The notes under the pieces are model-generated. The model did no database searches and had not been told where the DNA came from. It was given only the letters and a program-made list of their open reading frames with translations. A stretch of DNA of 64,000 nt from Streptosporangium lutulentum. Its GTDB lineage: Bacteria; Actinomycetota; Actinomycetes; Streptosporangiales; Streptosporangiaceae. Shown piece by piece: positions 16,343 to 25,105 of this stretch. Location of the stretch: contig NZ_JAUSQU010000001.1 in assembly GCF_030811455.1 (NCBI RefSeq), positions 5,022,001-5,086,000 of the forward strand. Direction: 5' to 3'. Both the position numbers and the translations under genes were made by a program. Every line of letters begins with the position of its first letter. Positions within the stretch are counted from its first letter, which is position 1.

Positions 16343-19270
16343 TCAGCCGATGGTGCAGGTGACGGTGGAGGGCACTCCGTTCGTCCCGGTCCAGCTCGCG
16401 CCGAAGCCGAACGCCGTGGAGGCGCCGCCCGCCAGGTTGCCGTTCCAGCTCGCGTTCCTCACGGTGACGTCGGCACCGGTCTGGGTGTGCGCGCCGCTCC
16501 AGAGCTGAGTGATCGTCTGGCCGTTCGGGAACGACCACCTGACGGTCCAGGCGCCGATCGCCGCGGTGCCGGAGTTCCTCACCGTCACCTCGCCCTGGAA
16601 GCCTCCCTGCCAGGAGTTGGTCACCCTGTAGGCCGCGGTGCATCCGCCGCCCACGGGTCCCTGAGCGGTCCTGAAGGTGACGGGGCTGGAGGCGGTGGAG
16701 CTGTTGCCCGCGGCATCACGGGCGATCACATAGAACGAGTACGAGGTGTCCGCGCTCAACCCGGTCACGCCGAACGACGCCGAGGGCGGCGAGCCCACCT
16801 TCACATCCGTCGCACCCGCCTCCCGGTACACGTCGTAACCGCTCACCCCGACGGCGTCCGTCGACGCCGCCCACGTCAACGTGGCGCCCGAGGAAGTGAT
16901 CGCCGAAGCGGCCGGGGTCCCCGGCCTCGACGGAGGCACGGTGTCGGCCGGCGGGACGACCCCGCCGTTGTCGGCGTAGAGGATGCCCCGGCCGTTGGTG
17001 CCGAGGTAGACCCGGCCGTAGACCCGGGGGTCGCCGGTGATGGCCTCGCCCGCGTTGCCGTACTGGTGCTGGTCGTCGTTGATCCTGAGCCAGGTGGCGC
17101 CCGTGTCGTCGGAGCGGAACACCCCGGTCACCCCGCCGATCGTGGCGAGCGCGTACAGCGCCTGGTAGCTCCTGCCGGGCGCGGCCTTGCCGAAGCCGAT
17201 GTTGACCGCGCCCGTGACGCCGGACAGCTTGGTGAACGAGGCGCCGCCGTTGGTGGAATGCCAGACGCCGGACGTGCCCGTCTCACCGCCCGCCAGCCAG
17301 ATGTCGCCCTCGCGGCCGGGGACGGCCTTGAACTTGACGTTGCCCGCGGCGGGCAGCCCGGTCGCGGCGGTGGCCGTGAACGAGGCGCCGCCGTTGGTGC
17401 TGGCGTAGAACCGTCCTTCGCTGAAGCCGTAGAACCTGCTGGAGTTCACCCGGTCGGACTCCACCACGGCCCCGGTCGGCAGACCGGTGGAGGCCGTCCA
17501 GCTGTTGCCGTAACCGACCGAGTAGTGCACGCCCACACCCTTGGGCGCCCAGACGAACCTGGATCCGTCCGCCGCCGCCGCGACCGTGCCGCCCTCGTTG
17601 ATCCCGCCCGGCTCACCGCCCTGGAACCAGTTGGCGCCGCCGTCGGTGGAGAAGGCGACGTGGCTGTCGTTCGGCCGCTCGGAGTCGGCGAAGTTGCCGG
17701 AGCGGACCATGACGGCCGGGTTGGTCTCCGCGTAGTCGAGGCTGGTCGTCGAGGTGAAGTACGGGGAGGTGAACATCATCGGCGGGACGGCGTCGAGATT
17801 GGTGTGGCGGAAGCCGCCGATGTCGCCCAGGCCGCTGACCAGCGGAGCCCCGGAGGGCGGGCTGATCAGGTCGAGGACCGCGGTCTCCTCAAGCCCCCTC
17901 ACCATCGGCTTGATGGCGATCTGGCCGCCGGTGTCCCACTTCAGCAGGTCCTCGGTGCCGTAGAGCGTGGCGCCCGTGCCGTACATCATGCGGTTGGAGT
18001 CGAACGGGTCGATCTCCATCGACTCGGTCATCCAGCCGAGCTTGGGCGACACCTCGGGCGGTTGCGGGTTCGCCCCGAGGGTCAGCCACGGCGAGGAGGA
18101 GACGTCCATCGTGTAGCGGAAGCTGCGGTTCGGGTACGACGTGAAGTCCCAGATCCGGGTCCAGGTCGCCCCGCTGTCGGTGGAACGGAAGAAGATCACG
18201 TCCGGCCACCAGGAGATCTGGGTGGCGACCATCAGCGTGCCGGGACGCTGCCGGTCGACCGTGAGACCGCTGTAGCCGAAGTAGTCGTCGGCCGAGCTTG
18301 AGGGGACCGGGCTGATCTGGGTCCACGCGCCGGTGACGGTGTTGAGCTTCCACACGTCGCCCTTGGCCCCGTCGTACGGCCCGCCGGTGTCGCTGGTGGC
18401 GATGTAGAGCGTCTGGCCGGTGTTGTCCAGCACGCCCTTGTGCGCGAGGTAGCCGGTCGGCTGCCCGGCGACCCTGGTCCAGGTGGTTCCGCCGTTGGCG
18501 GAGCTGTAGACGGTGTTCTCCTTGTCCGCGACGCCGACGTAGATCTTCTGCGTCGTGTTGCCCGCGGTCGCCGAGGACTTGTCGAAGGTCACCCAGACCA
18601 CGCCTGGGCGGTGGCTGAGGTAGCCGTTGGGGTCGGCGGGGTCCTGGGCGTAGTTGCCCGGGTTGGGGAAGGACGCGACCTTCGCCCAGGTCACCCCCTT
18701 GTCGGTGCTGCGCCACAGGCCGTTGCCGTCGGGCGCGCCCAGATACACGATGCTGTTCCTGTTGGGGTCGACGGCCAGCCTCTCGCCCATCCCCCTGCCC
18801 GGCATGTTGCCGCCGAGCTTGAACGGCAACGCCGTGGCCTGCCAGGTCGCCCCCTTGTCCGCCGAGCGCAGGATCGCGCCGTTGTTGGGATCCCAGCTGT
18901 TGGTGTACATCCCGGCCGCGACGTAGACCCGGTTGGTCTCCACCGGGTCGGTGGCGAGACTGACCACGCCGTTGTAGCCCCACTTGTCCCAGCCCACCCA
19001 GTCGAGCAGCGGGGTCCAGCTCTTGCTGGCCTGCTCCCAGCGGTAGGCGCCGCCGATGTCGGTGCGGGCGTAGATCAGGTTTCTCTCGGTCTGGTTGAAG
19101 ATGATCCCCGGCACGAACCCGCCACCGTCGATCCTGACGTTCTTCCACTGGTACGGCTCGGCGGCGGCCACGGAGGATGACGCTGACGCGGTCCCGCCCG
19201 CGACGGCCGCGCCGACCGTGGCGCACGCCACCGCCACGGCGGTGAGCATGCTGAACAGCCTTCTTCGCAT
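16343..19270 (-). CDS. secreted GH74 xyloglucanase with FN3 and CBM2
   Basis: 975 residues from ATG 19270 (GGGAA upstream; the frame extends 13 codons further). A signal peptide ends near residue 30 (ASASSSVAAA). The GH74 domain (about 35-760) is two seven-bladed propellers made of BNR-like repeats. The two catalytic acids are expected at ARTDIGGAYRW and SGLGDIGGFRH. An FN3 domain follows (about 775-860), then a C-terminal cellulose-binding CBM2 (YRVTNSWQGGFQGEVTVRN, SWNGNLAGGASTAFGF). Endo-xyloglucanase activity is well established for this architecture. It probably supplies xylo- and gluco-oligosaccharides outside the cell. Confidence 0.95.
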   Translation of the reverse strand: MRRRLFSMLTAVAVACATVGAAVAGGTASASSSVAAAEPYQWKNVRIDGGGFVPGIIFNQTERNLIYARTDIGGAYRWEQASKSWTPLLDWVGWDKWGYNGVVSLATDPVETNRVYVAAGMYTNSWDPNNGAILRSADKGATWQATALPFKLGGNMPGRGMGERLAVDPNRNSIVYLGAPDGNGLWRSTDKGVTWAKVASFPNPGNYAQDPADPNGYLSHRPGVVWVTFDKSSATAGNTTQKIYVGVADKENTVYSSANGGTTWTRVAGQPTGYLAHKGVLDNTGQTLYIATSDTGGPYDGAKGDVWKLNTVTGAWTQISPVPSSSADDYFGYSGLTVDRQRPGTLMVATQISWWPDVIFFRSTDSGATWTRIWDFTSYPNRSFRYTMDVSSSPWLTLGANPQPPEVSPKLGWMTESMEIDPFDSNRMMYGTGATLYGTEDLLKWDTGGQIAIKPMVRGLEETAVLDLISPPSGAPLVSGLGDIGGFRHTNLDAVPPMMFTSPYFTSTTSLDYAETNPAVMVRSGNFADSERPNDSHVAFSTDGGANWFQGGEPGGINEGGTVAAAADGSRFVWAPKGVGVHYSVGYGNSWTASTGLPTGAVVESDRVNSSRFYGFSEGRFYASTNGGASFTATAATGLPAAGNVKFKAVPGREGDIWLAGGETGTSGVWHSTNGGASFTKLSGVTGAVNIGFGKAAPGRSYQALYALATIGGVTGVFRSDDTGATWLRINDDQHQYGNAGEAITGDPRVYGRVYLGTNGRGILYADNGGVVPPADTVPPSRPGTPAASAITSSGATLTWAASTDAVGVSGYDVYREAGATDVKVGSPPSASFGVTGLSADTSYSFYVIARDAAGNSSTASSPVTFRTAQGPVGGGCTAAYRVTNSWQGGFQGEVTVRNSGTAAIGAWTVRWSFPNGQTITQLWSGAHTQTGADVTVRNASWNGNLAGGASTAFGFGASWTGTNGVPSTVTCTIG

Positions 19271-19681
19271 GTACGGCTTCCCTTCGCAAAGCAACGGACA
19301 AACCGCCATGCACGATCAGGTGGCGGGACCCTGACCGTCAGCCGCCCATGATGCGCGTGCATGAACGCCCAGAGGTTCACACGCCGAACCCTGGGACGTC
19401 AATAGTTTGGACACACAACTAACAGGTGCGCGGAAAAACTCGCGCAACGCGCATAAGTTTCGCCTGGAACACGGGGTAACGGCCATCCTCATCCAGGGCC
19501 CGCCGGATCGTCGAAACCGGCCCGCGCGGAGCGAATCACACAAACCACGATCGCGAATGTGCCGGCGAACCCCAGATCGGCGCGGCCGTCGCCAAGCCGA
19601 TCGATCGCGGAGTGAACTTCGAGCGTCATGACGCCCCGCCGTACCGAACGACCTCCGGCGATGACGGCGGAAGCCTCCGAC
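19271..19681. other. intergenic region upstream of the GH74 gene
   Basis: 411 nt between the starts/stops of two minus-strand genes. It should contain the GH74 promoter. I see no clear CebR-type palindrome and no convincing coding frame. Confidence 0.5.
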
Positions 19682-20281
19682 CTACAACCGAGGCATCCGA
19701 GGGCTTCGCCGAAGCGTGTGAACGTACGGGCCGCCCGGCTCGCACCACGTGGTGGCAATGGTCTGCAACTCGAACTTCGCATAGAAGGAGAGATTCGTCC
19801 GGCGACCGGTATGGAGCCAGAGAGGTGCTCCGTCGAGCCGTGCGAGAACGATGTCTTTCATCAACGAACCGCCCGCGCCTCGGGACCGCCCGGCGGCCGG
19901 CACCGTCAGGTACTGGAGGTACCAGGAGTCGGTGCCGCCGGGATCACCGGCGTGCAGTCGCCGCTTGTAGTCGTCCAGGAGGACCAGCGGCGACTGGAAC
20001 GCGTTACGAGTGATCGCCTGGATCTTCGCCGCCTGCTCCTCCCCGTACAGCTTCCGCCCCGGCGGCAGGAGAACGACGACCCCTCTCTCGTCCATCCACA
20101 GGAATCCTCGTGCCGCGGCGGCTTCGACGGCCAGCGAGAACATCGCTCTGAGCACGCCACGACGCGCGGTCTCATCGGGAGTCGCCCACACGAAAAACGG
20201 ATCATCCAAGAACCCGTCGACAAGGATGTTCGTGGCTTCATCGTTATTGGCGGGATTCATGAAATTTCGGACTTGAGTCAT
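19682..20281 (-). CDS. GNAT-like acetyltransferase
   Basis: 199 residues from ATG 20281 (GAGGAG 6 nt upstream). The pattern is that of the larger GNAT family related to puromycin-type acetyltransferases: YLQYLTVPAAGRSRGAGGSLM as the acetyl-CoA-binding motif A, then LWLHTGRRTNLSFYAKFELQT and a C-terminal PYVHTLRR. The Q/RxxGxG loop is imperfect (GRSRGAG). The substrate is unknown. Confidence 0.75.
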   Translation of the reverse strand: MTQVRNFMNPANNDEATNILVDGFLDDPFFVWATPDETARRGVLRAMFSLAVEAAAARGFLWMDERGVVVLLPPGRKLYGEEQAAKIQAITRNAFQSPLVLLDDYKRRLHAGDPGGTDSWYLQYLTVPAAGRSRGAGGSLMKDIVLARLDGAPLWLHTGRRTNLSFYAKFELQTIATTWCEPGGPYVHTLRRSPRMPRL

Positions 20282-20423
20282 GTTGGGCTCCTCGGCTGAT
20301 CGTGGAGGTGGCCGTGGCTTCAAAACAAGACGTATTCATCAGCCACAGCCGGCATGACACTGCTCAAAAGACCCGCTTAAGCAGTATCCGCGATCGAGTG
20401 AGAACGCGCCAGTCGAATTCCCT

Positions 20424-20588
20424 TCACCTCGCACGAACCACGCAGGTGGGGCAGGCCGGGAAAGCATCCCGGAACGTCCATTCCCCAACTCCGGGCATGA
20501 CCTGGAGCCGATTTCCCTTTGTGGACCGCATGACACATCGAATAAGCATGTAATATGGCACACATTTGCTTTGATCGGTCGTTGTCAC
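20424..20588 (-). CDS. possible small Cys-containing protein
   Basis: 54 residues from GTG 20588 in lower-GC DNA. It carries SKCVPYYMLIRCVMRS and a terminal CPTC pair, compatible with a zinc ribbon. The frame stays open far upstream and the start has no clear ribosome binding site. The rest of the 20282-20788 gap shows nothing I can name. Confidence 0.25.
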   Translation of the reverse strand: MTTTDQSKCVPYYMLIRCVMRSTKGNRLQVMPGVGEWTFRDAFPACPTCVVRAR

Positions 20589-20788
20589 GACAATTTGAGC
20601 ACCTGCAAGAAGTCGACTGATGCGACATTCCTCGAAGGCGGCAGGTAAACCGTCGACGTGGTCGTCGGGGCCGGTGACGGGCGTCCCCGGCTCCAGGGTT
20701 TGGCCTGTTCGTTGAGACGAGTGGCGGCGATGCGGCGGCCAGAACATCGAGAGTCCACGCCGCCGGCCCTTCCTCGACGAACGTCGTG

Positions 20789-21256
20789 CTAGCAGGAGGG
20801 GGCGCAGCCGTCGCGCGGGGGGACCATCAGGCGCGAGCCCGGCCCTCGGGCTGCGGCCACGTCGTCGGGGTTGGCCAGCGCGCAGCGGTCCAGGGAGAGG
20901 CAGCCGCAGGCGATGCACTCGGTCAGGCCGTGGCGGAGCCGTTCGAGCTGCCTGATCCGGTCGTCCAGCTCGCCCTGCCACCGCGCCGAGAGCCTCGCCC
21001 AGTCCTCGCGGGTGGGCGTGCGCTCGCCGGGAAGCGCGGACAGCGCGTCCTGGATCGTCTTCAACGGGATCCCCACGCGCTGGGAGACCCTGATGAAGGC
21101 GATCCTGCGCAGCGTGTCGCGAGAGAAGCGGCGCTGGTTGCCCGCCGTACGACGGCTGCGGATCAGGCCCTTGGACTCGTAGAAGCGCAGGGCGGAGACG
21201 GCCACCCCGCTGCGCTCGGAGAGCTGGCCGACGGTGATCTCCGGGGTGTTGGGCAT
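20789..21256 (-). CDS. soxR: redox-sensing MerR-family regulator SoxR
   Basis: 155 residues. The N-terminal MerR HTH (VGQLSERSGVAVSALRFYESKGLI) is followed by a dimerisation helix and the CIACGCLSLDRC cluster, CX2CXCX5C, the 2Fe-2S ligand signature that distinguishes SoxR from other MerR proteins. In actinomycetes SoxR responds mainly to redox-active compounds such as phenazines or benzochromanequinones, and controls a few flavoenzymes and exporters. The SoxR box in the divergent intergenic region makes the adjacent PPOX protein a direct target. Confidence 0.95.
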   Translation of the reverse strand: MPNTPEITVGQLSERSGVAVSALRFYESKGLIRSRRTAGNQRRFSRDTLRRIAFIRVSQRVGIPLKTIQDALSALPGERTPTREDWARLSARWQGELDDRIRQLERLRHGLTECIACGCLSLDRCALANPDDVAAARGPGSRLMVPPRDGCAPSC

Positions 21257-21273
21257 GCCTTACCCTACCTTGA

Positions 21274-21291
21274 CCTCAAGCAAGGTTGAGG
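21274..21291. promoter_or_regulatory. SoxR box
   Basis: CCTCAAGCAAGGTTGAGG has the 18-bp length and CCTCAA/TTGAGG arms of the known SoxR operator. It lies between TTGACC (21270-21275) and TTACAT (21292-21297), the likely -35 and -10 of the rightward gene, as expected for a SoxR-controlled promoter. Confidence 0.85.
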
Positions 21292-21306
21292 TTACATCCT
21301 CGAATC

Positions 21307-21705
21307 ATGACTTTCACGCAGGCAGAACTCGACTACCTCGCCACGCAGCACCTGGGCCGCCTGGCCACGACCGGCCCCGACGGGGTGCTCCAGAACAGTC
21401 CGACCGGTTTCCGCCACAATCCCGAGACCGGCACCATCGACATCTACGGGCGCGCGATGGGGACGACCAGGAAGTTCCACAACGTGCGGGCGAACGGCCA
21501 GGCGGCCTTCGTGGTGGACGACCTCGCCTCGGTCGACCCCTGGCGGGTCAGGGGTGTGGAGATACGCGGTGTGGCCGAGGCCGTCGAGGACCACGATCCG
21601 CCCTCGCCGTACATGAGCCACGAGATCATCCGCATCCACCCCAGGCGGATCATCTCGTGGGGCGTCGACCCGGCCCAGGCGGGCATGGAGGGTCGCGACG
21701 TCTGA
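21307..21705 (+). CDS. PPOX-class F420/flavin-dependent oxidoreductase
   Basis: 132 residues of the split-barrel flavin/F420 oxidoreductase fold (HLGRLATTGPDGVLQNSPTG, then IRIHPRRIISWGVD). The C-terminal IRI-P-RI-SWG ending is typical of the actinobacterial F420-dependent FDOR-B group. ATG 21307 lies about 10 nt past the inferred -10, so the mRNA may be nearly leaderless. It probably reduces quinone-like or other redox-active compounds sensed by SoxR (inference). Confidence 0.85.
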   Translation: MTFTQAELDYLATQHLGRLATTGPDGVLQNSPTGFRHNPETGTIDIYGRAMGTTRKFHNVRANGQAAFVVDDLASVDPWRVRGVEIRGVAEAVEDHDPPSPYMSHEIIRIHPRRIISWGVDPAQAGMEGRDV

Positions 21706-21842
21706 ACGCCGCGTATTGACCGGTCCGGTGACCGTCGGCTGCCGACCTGCCGGTGACCGCTCTCCGTCCTGTCGCCTGGCGACAGGCAATCGAGGGCCTT
21801 TCCCATTACGGTCTCAAGGGATGATCAGGTAAGAATAGGCAC

Positions 21843-22664
21843 ATGACGCGAACATTGGTGCTTGGTGGCGGGGGTATAGCGGGAATCGCCTGGGAGTCGG
21901 GGGTCATCACCGGCCTGCGCCGCGCGGGCGTGGATCTGGGAGAGGCCGACCTCGTGATCGGCACCTCGGCCGGATCGGTGGTCGGGGCGCTGCTGACCAC
22001 CGGCGCCGACCTGGAGAGCTCGGTCGGCACCCAGGCCGAGACCCCGGCCGCGAAGGCCGCCCCGGTCGACATGGAGCCGGTGATGGCCGCCTTCGCCCTG
22101 CTCTACGACCCCTCACTCGAACCCCAGGAGGCCAGGCGCCGGGTGGGCGCGATGGCTCTGGCCGTGGAGGACACCGGAGCCAGGATCGAGACCGTCGGCA
22201 ACCGGCTGCCCGTGAAGGAGTGGCCGGAGCGCCGCCTGATGATCACCGCCGTCGACGCCGAGACCGGCGAGTTCGTGGTCTGGGAGCGCGACTCCGGGGC
22301 GTCGCTGGTGTTGGCCGTCGCCTCCAGTTGCGCGGTCCCCTGCGTGTATCCGCCGGTGGAGATCAACGGGCGCCGTTACATGGACGGCGGGGTCCGTTCG
22401 GCGAGCAACATCGACCTGGCGGCGGGCAGCTCCACCGTGGTGATCCTGGAACCGCTGGCGAGCATGGGGCCGCGGCAGCGCTTCGAGGCCGAGGTCGCCG
22501 AGCTCGGCGACGCCACCGTCGCCCACGTGGGTCCCGACGAGGCGTCCATGGCCGTGTTCGGCACCAACGTCATGGACGGCGCGCTGTGGCGCCCGGCCTA
22601 CGAGGCCGGTCTCGCGCAGGCCCCGGCCGTCGTGGAGATCGTGGCGAAGGCGTGGAAAGACTGA
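21843..22664 (+). CDS. patatin-like phospholipase
   Basis: 273 residues. The oxyanion-hole motif [11 protein letters not shown] (8-18), the nucleophile elbow IGTSAGS (GxSxG) and the catalytic YMDGGVRS (DGG) are all present, so a Ser-Asp dyad lipase of the RssA type is expected. There is no signal peptide. The next gene overlaps its end by 13 nt. Confidence 0.9.
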   Translation: MTRTLVLGGGGIAGIAWESGVITGLRRAGVDLGEADLVIGTSAGSVVGALLTTGADLESSVGTQAETPAAKAAPVDMEPVMAAFALLYDPSLEPQEARRRVGAMALAVEDTGARIETVGNRLPVKEWPERRLMITAVDAETGEFVVWERDSGASLVLAVASSCAVPCVYPPVEINGRRYMDGGVRSASNIDLAAGSSTVVILEPLASMGPRQRFEAEVAELGDATVAHVGPDEASMAVFGTNVMDGALWRPAYEAGLAQAPAVVEIVAKAWKD

Positions 22665-23224
22665 CGGCCCCGCTGTGGGTGGTGAGCGGGCCGCCGGGCG
22701 CGGGGAAGTCGACCGTGGCGGCGGCGCTGCTCGCCCGGCTCGACCCGGTGCCCGCGCTGCTCGACAAGGACACCCTCTACTCCGGGTTCGTGGCGGCCAC
22801 CCTCCGGGTTCACGGCCGCGAGCCCGGAGAGCGTGAGGGCCCCTGGTACGACGAGCACGTCAAGCGGCACGAGTACGAGGGGATGACGGCCGTGGCCCGG
22901 CAGATCCGCTCCCACGGCTGCCCGGTGATGCTCGAAGGACCGTTCACGAGCCAGGTGCACGACGCTCGGCGATGGGAGCGCTGGGTCGGGGAGCTGGGCG
23001 GACCGCCGGTCCGCCTGGTCTGGATCCGCTCGGACGGCCCCACTCTGCGTTCCCGGCTGGAGGCCAGAGGGCTCGCCAGGGACGCGGGGAAGCTCGCCCG
23101 GTTCGAGGACTACCTGCGGGCGATCAAGGTGGACGAACCGCCCGCCGTGCCGTACGCCGAGATCGACAACCGCCCCGGCGCCCCCTCCCTGGCGCTTCAG
23201 GTGGACAGCGCCCTTCGGGCGTAG
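22652..23224 (+). CDS. P-loop kinase-like protein (AAA_33 type)
   Basis: 190 residues from GTG 22652. Walker A is [10 protein letters not shown] (about 10-19). [11 protein letters not shown] and VMLEGPFTS follow, then [19 protein letters not shown], a lid with arginines as in zeta-toxin/chloramphenicol-phosphotransferase-like kinases. The start overlaps the patatin gene. A later GTG near 22678 is possible. The substrate is unknown. Confidence 0.78.
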   Translation: MERLTAPLWVVSGPPGAGKSTVAAALLARLDPVPALLDKDTLYSGFVAATLRVHGREPGEREGPWYDEHVKRHEYEGMTAVARQIRSHGCPVMLEGPFTSQVHDARRWERWVGELGGPPVRLVWIRSDGPTLRSRLEARGLARDAGKLARFEDYLRAIKVDEPPAVPYAEIDNRPGAPSLALQVDSALRA

Positions 23225-23286
23225 GCACCGGGGTCGTTCAGGGGTCCTGCCGCGCCTGTCACGAGGCGCTCCGGTCCCCGAGCCGG

Positions 23287-23526
23287 TCAGTACTCCAGGC
23301 CCCACTGGTGGGGGCCGAGAGAATAGGCGCTCCCGGCCACCTTCAGCCAGCCCAGCTCGGTCAGCGTGTCCAGGCTGTGCCGTACGGCCTCCTCGGGCAG
23401 GGCGGTGGCGTGGATCACCTCGTCCACCGTCGCCGATCGCCCGTCCACCGCGAGACCGGCCACCGCCTCGTAGACGTGGCTGTCCGTGCCGGACAGCGCC
23501 TGGACGTCGGGGCGTTCCTCACGCAT
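23287..23526 (-). CDS. small winged-helix protein
   Basis: 79 residues from ATG 23526. The middle reads as a winged helix-turn-helix (ATVDEVIHATALPEEAVRHS, LDTLTELGWLKVAG). The tail GPHQWGLEY resembles actinobacterial hypothetical proteins. The 23527-23672 gap upstream holds degenerate CT-rich repeats. Confidence 0.6.
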   Translation of the reverse strand: MREERPDVQALSGTDSHVYEAVAGLAVDGRSATVDEVIHATALPEEAVRHSLDTLTELGWLKVAGSAYSLGPHQWGLEY

Positions 23527-23672
23527 GGCCACACCTTTCGAACCTCTCGGATCTCCAGACCCCGTCGACTCGCCGGCTCTCCAAGCCTCCGGCCTCTCGG
23601 TCCCCCGGTTTCCGGCGTCCCGGACCTTCGGACTCCGCGACCCCCTCGCGGCCCCCGTGCTCCGCATACCCC

Positions 23673-23894
23673 CTAACGTCGCCGGGCGCCCTCCCGCAGC
23701 CGTTCGGGGTCGATGTTCCGTTCGGGGTTGCGGCGCAGATACTCCTGCTCCAGTTCCTCCGACCGCGTCGTGTGGTTGGCGAGTGCCTCATCGGAACCGT
23801 GCATGAGCGTCTCGGTCCGGGTCGCGTGCAGCTGCCGCAGCTCACGGAACAGATCGTCCTCTGACAGGTCCTTCGGATCAATTCCCATCGTCAT
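23673..23894 (-). CDS. DUF6158-like small protein
   Basis: 73 residues, highly charged and helical: DPKDLSEDDLFRELRQLHAT, then RSEELEQEYLRRNPERN. It matches the conserved actinobacterial family annotated DUF6158, of unknown function. Confidence 0.75.
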   Translation of the reverse strand: MTMGIDPKDLSEDDLFRELRQLHATRTETLMHGSDEALANHTTRSEELEQEYLRRNPERNIDPERLREGARRR

Positions 23895-24039
23895 AGGGAC
23901 TCGCCTACCCCGTCACGGCTCGCCTTCACCTCCCAGATGGTTTGGCGACACTTTCCATTGGAACGATTCGACGAAAATCCGTCAGATTTCGTGACACATT
24001 TGCATTGCGGCCATAACGTTGCGGCCTTACGTTCCCGGT

Positions 24040-24999
24040 ATGGACCTCGAGCTCCGACACCTCAAGATCGTCCGCGCGGTCGCCGATGCCGGGAGCGTCA
24101 CCAAGGCGGCCACCAACCTAGGACTGGCCCAGCCTGCGCTGACAGCGCAACTCAAACGCATAGAGCGGGTGCTCGGAGGTGCTCTTTTCGAACGCGACCA
24201 CAACGGCGCACGAGCCACCCCCCTCGGGGAGCTGGTGCTGTCCAGGGCGATGGTGCTGCTGCCCGCCGCCAGGGAGCTCCAGGAGGAGGCCGTCCGGTTC
24301 GCCAACGCGAGCGTGGACGTCACCAGATACCGGCTGGGCGCCACCAACGGCCCGATCCTGGGCGGGTTGGTGGACCGGCTCGCCACGGCGTGGCCGACGG
24401 CCCCGGTGACCACCCACACCTCCTGGTCGGCCAAGGAGCTCACCACGATGGTCATGCTGGGCCGGATCGATTTCGCGATCATCGGCGCCTGCGGTGAGAG
24501 CTCACCGCCGGTGGAGGGACCGGTGGCGTGGCTGACCGTGGGGACGGACCCGGTCTTCGTGCTGCTGAACGAGGATCACCCCCTGGCCGAGAAGAAGGAG
24601 GTCGCGCTCGCCGACCTGGCCGACGAGCAGTGGACGGTCACCCCCGGCGACAGCTGCTTCGGCGACTGCTTCGCCACTGCCTGTGCCCGCGCGGGCTTCA
24701 CCCCCAAGACCATCTACGAGACCGATGTGGCCACCTGCATGCACCTGGCCCAGGTCGGTCGCGCCGTGGCCCTGTGCCAGGCGACCTTCCAGCCCGCCGA
24801 GGGCCTGGCGCTGGTGCCGCTCACCGGCGCCCCGCTGCGCTGGCGGCAGCTGCTCGGCTGGCATCCCGAGGCGTCCACCGCCGGGGTCGTCTCGACGATC
24901 TTCGAGCACGCGAAGGCCTCCCACACCGACGCGGTACGGCGGAGCAGGCGATATGCCGTCTGGCTGGCCGACAACCCCGGGTTCGGCACCTCTCCGTGA
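24040..24999 (+). CDS. LysR-family transcriptional regulator
   Basis: 319 residues from ATG 24040. The N-terminal HTH is MDLELRHLKIVRAVADAGSV with AATNLGLAQPALTAQLKRIE; the C-terminal substrate-binding domain extends from about 90. It ends 107 nt before a secreted protease gene in the same direction. Direct TGACGAT repeats in that gap could be binding sites, so control of the protease is possible. Confidence 0.9.
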   Translation: MDLELRHLKIVRAVADAGSVTKAATNLGLAQPALTAQLKRIERVLGGALFERDHNGARATPLGELVLSRAMVLLPAARELQEEAVRFANASVDVTRYRLGATNGPILGGLVDRLATAWPTAPVTTHTSWSAKELTTMVMLGRIDFAIIGACGESSPPVEGPVAWLTVGTDPVFVLLNEDHPLAEKKEVALADLADEQWTVTPGDSCFGDCFATACARAGFTPKTIYETDVATCMHLAQVGRAVALCQATFQPAEGLALVPLTGAPLRWRQLLGWHPEASTAGVVSTIFEHAKASHTDAVRRSRRYAVWLADNPGFGTSP

Positions 25000-25105
25000 C
25001 CTGACGATCTCTCCATAACGTGACGATAGGTGCCAGCTGGTAGATCCGTGCCTCATGTGAAGGCCGTTACGTTGACGGCACCCCCCCACATGAGGAGATC
25101 AACAC

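Noticed and set aside
16250..18301. 683-codon plus-strand frame
   Set aside because: Lies antisense to the GH74 gene, whose domains and signal peptide are unmistakable.
20377..20628. 83-codon Cys-rich frame (starts MSHQSTSCRCSNC)
   Set aside because: The purine tract touches the ATG and the frame competes with the slightly more protein-like frame ending at 20424; neither is well supported.
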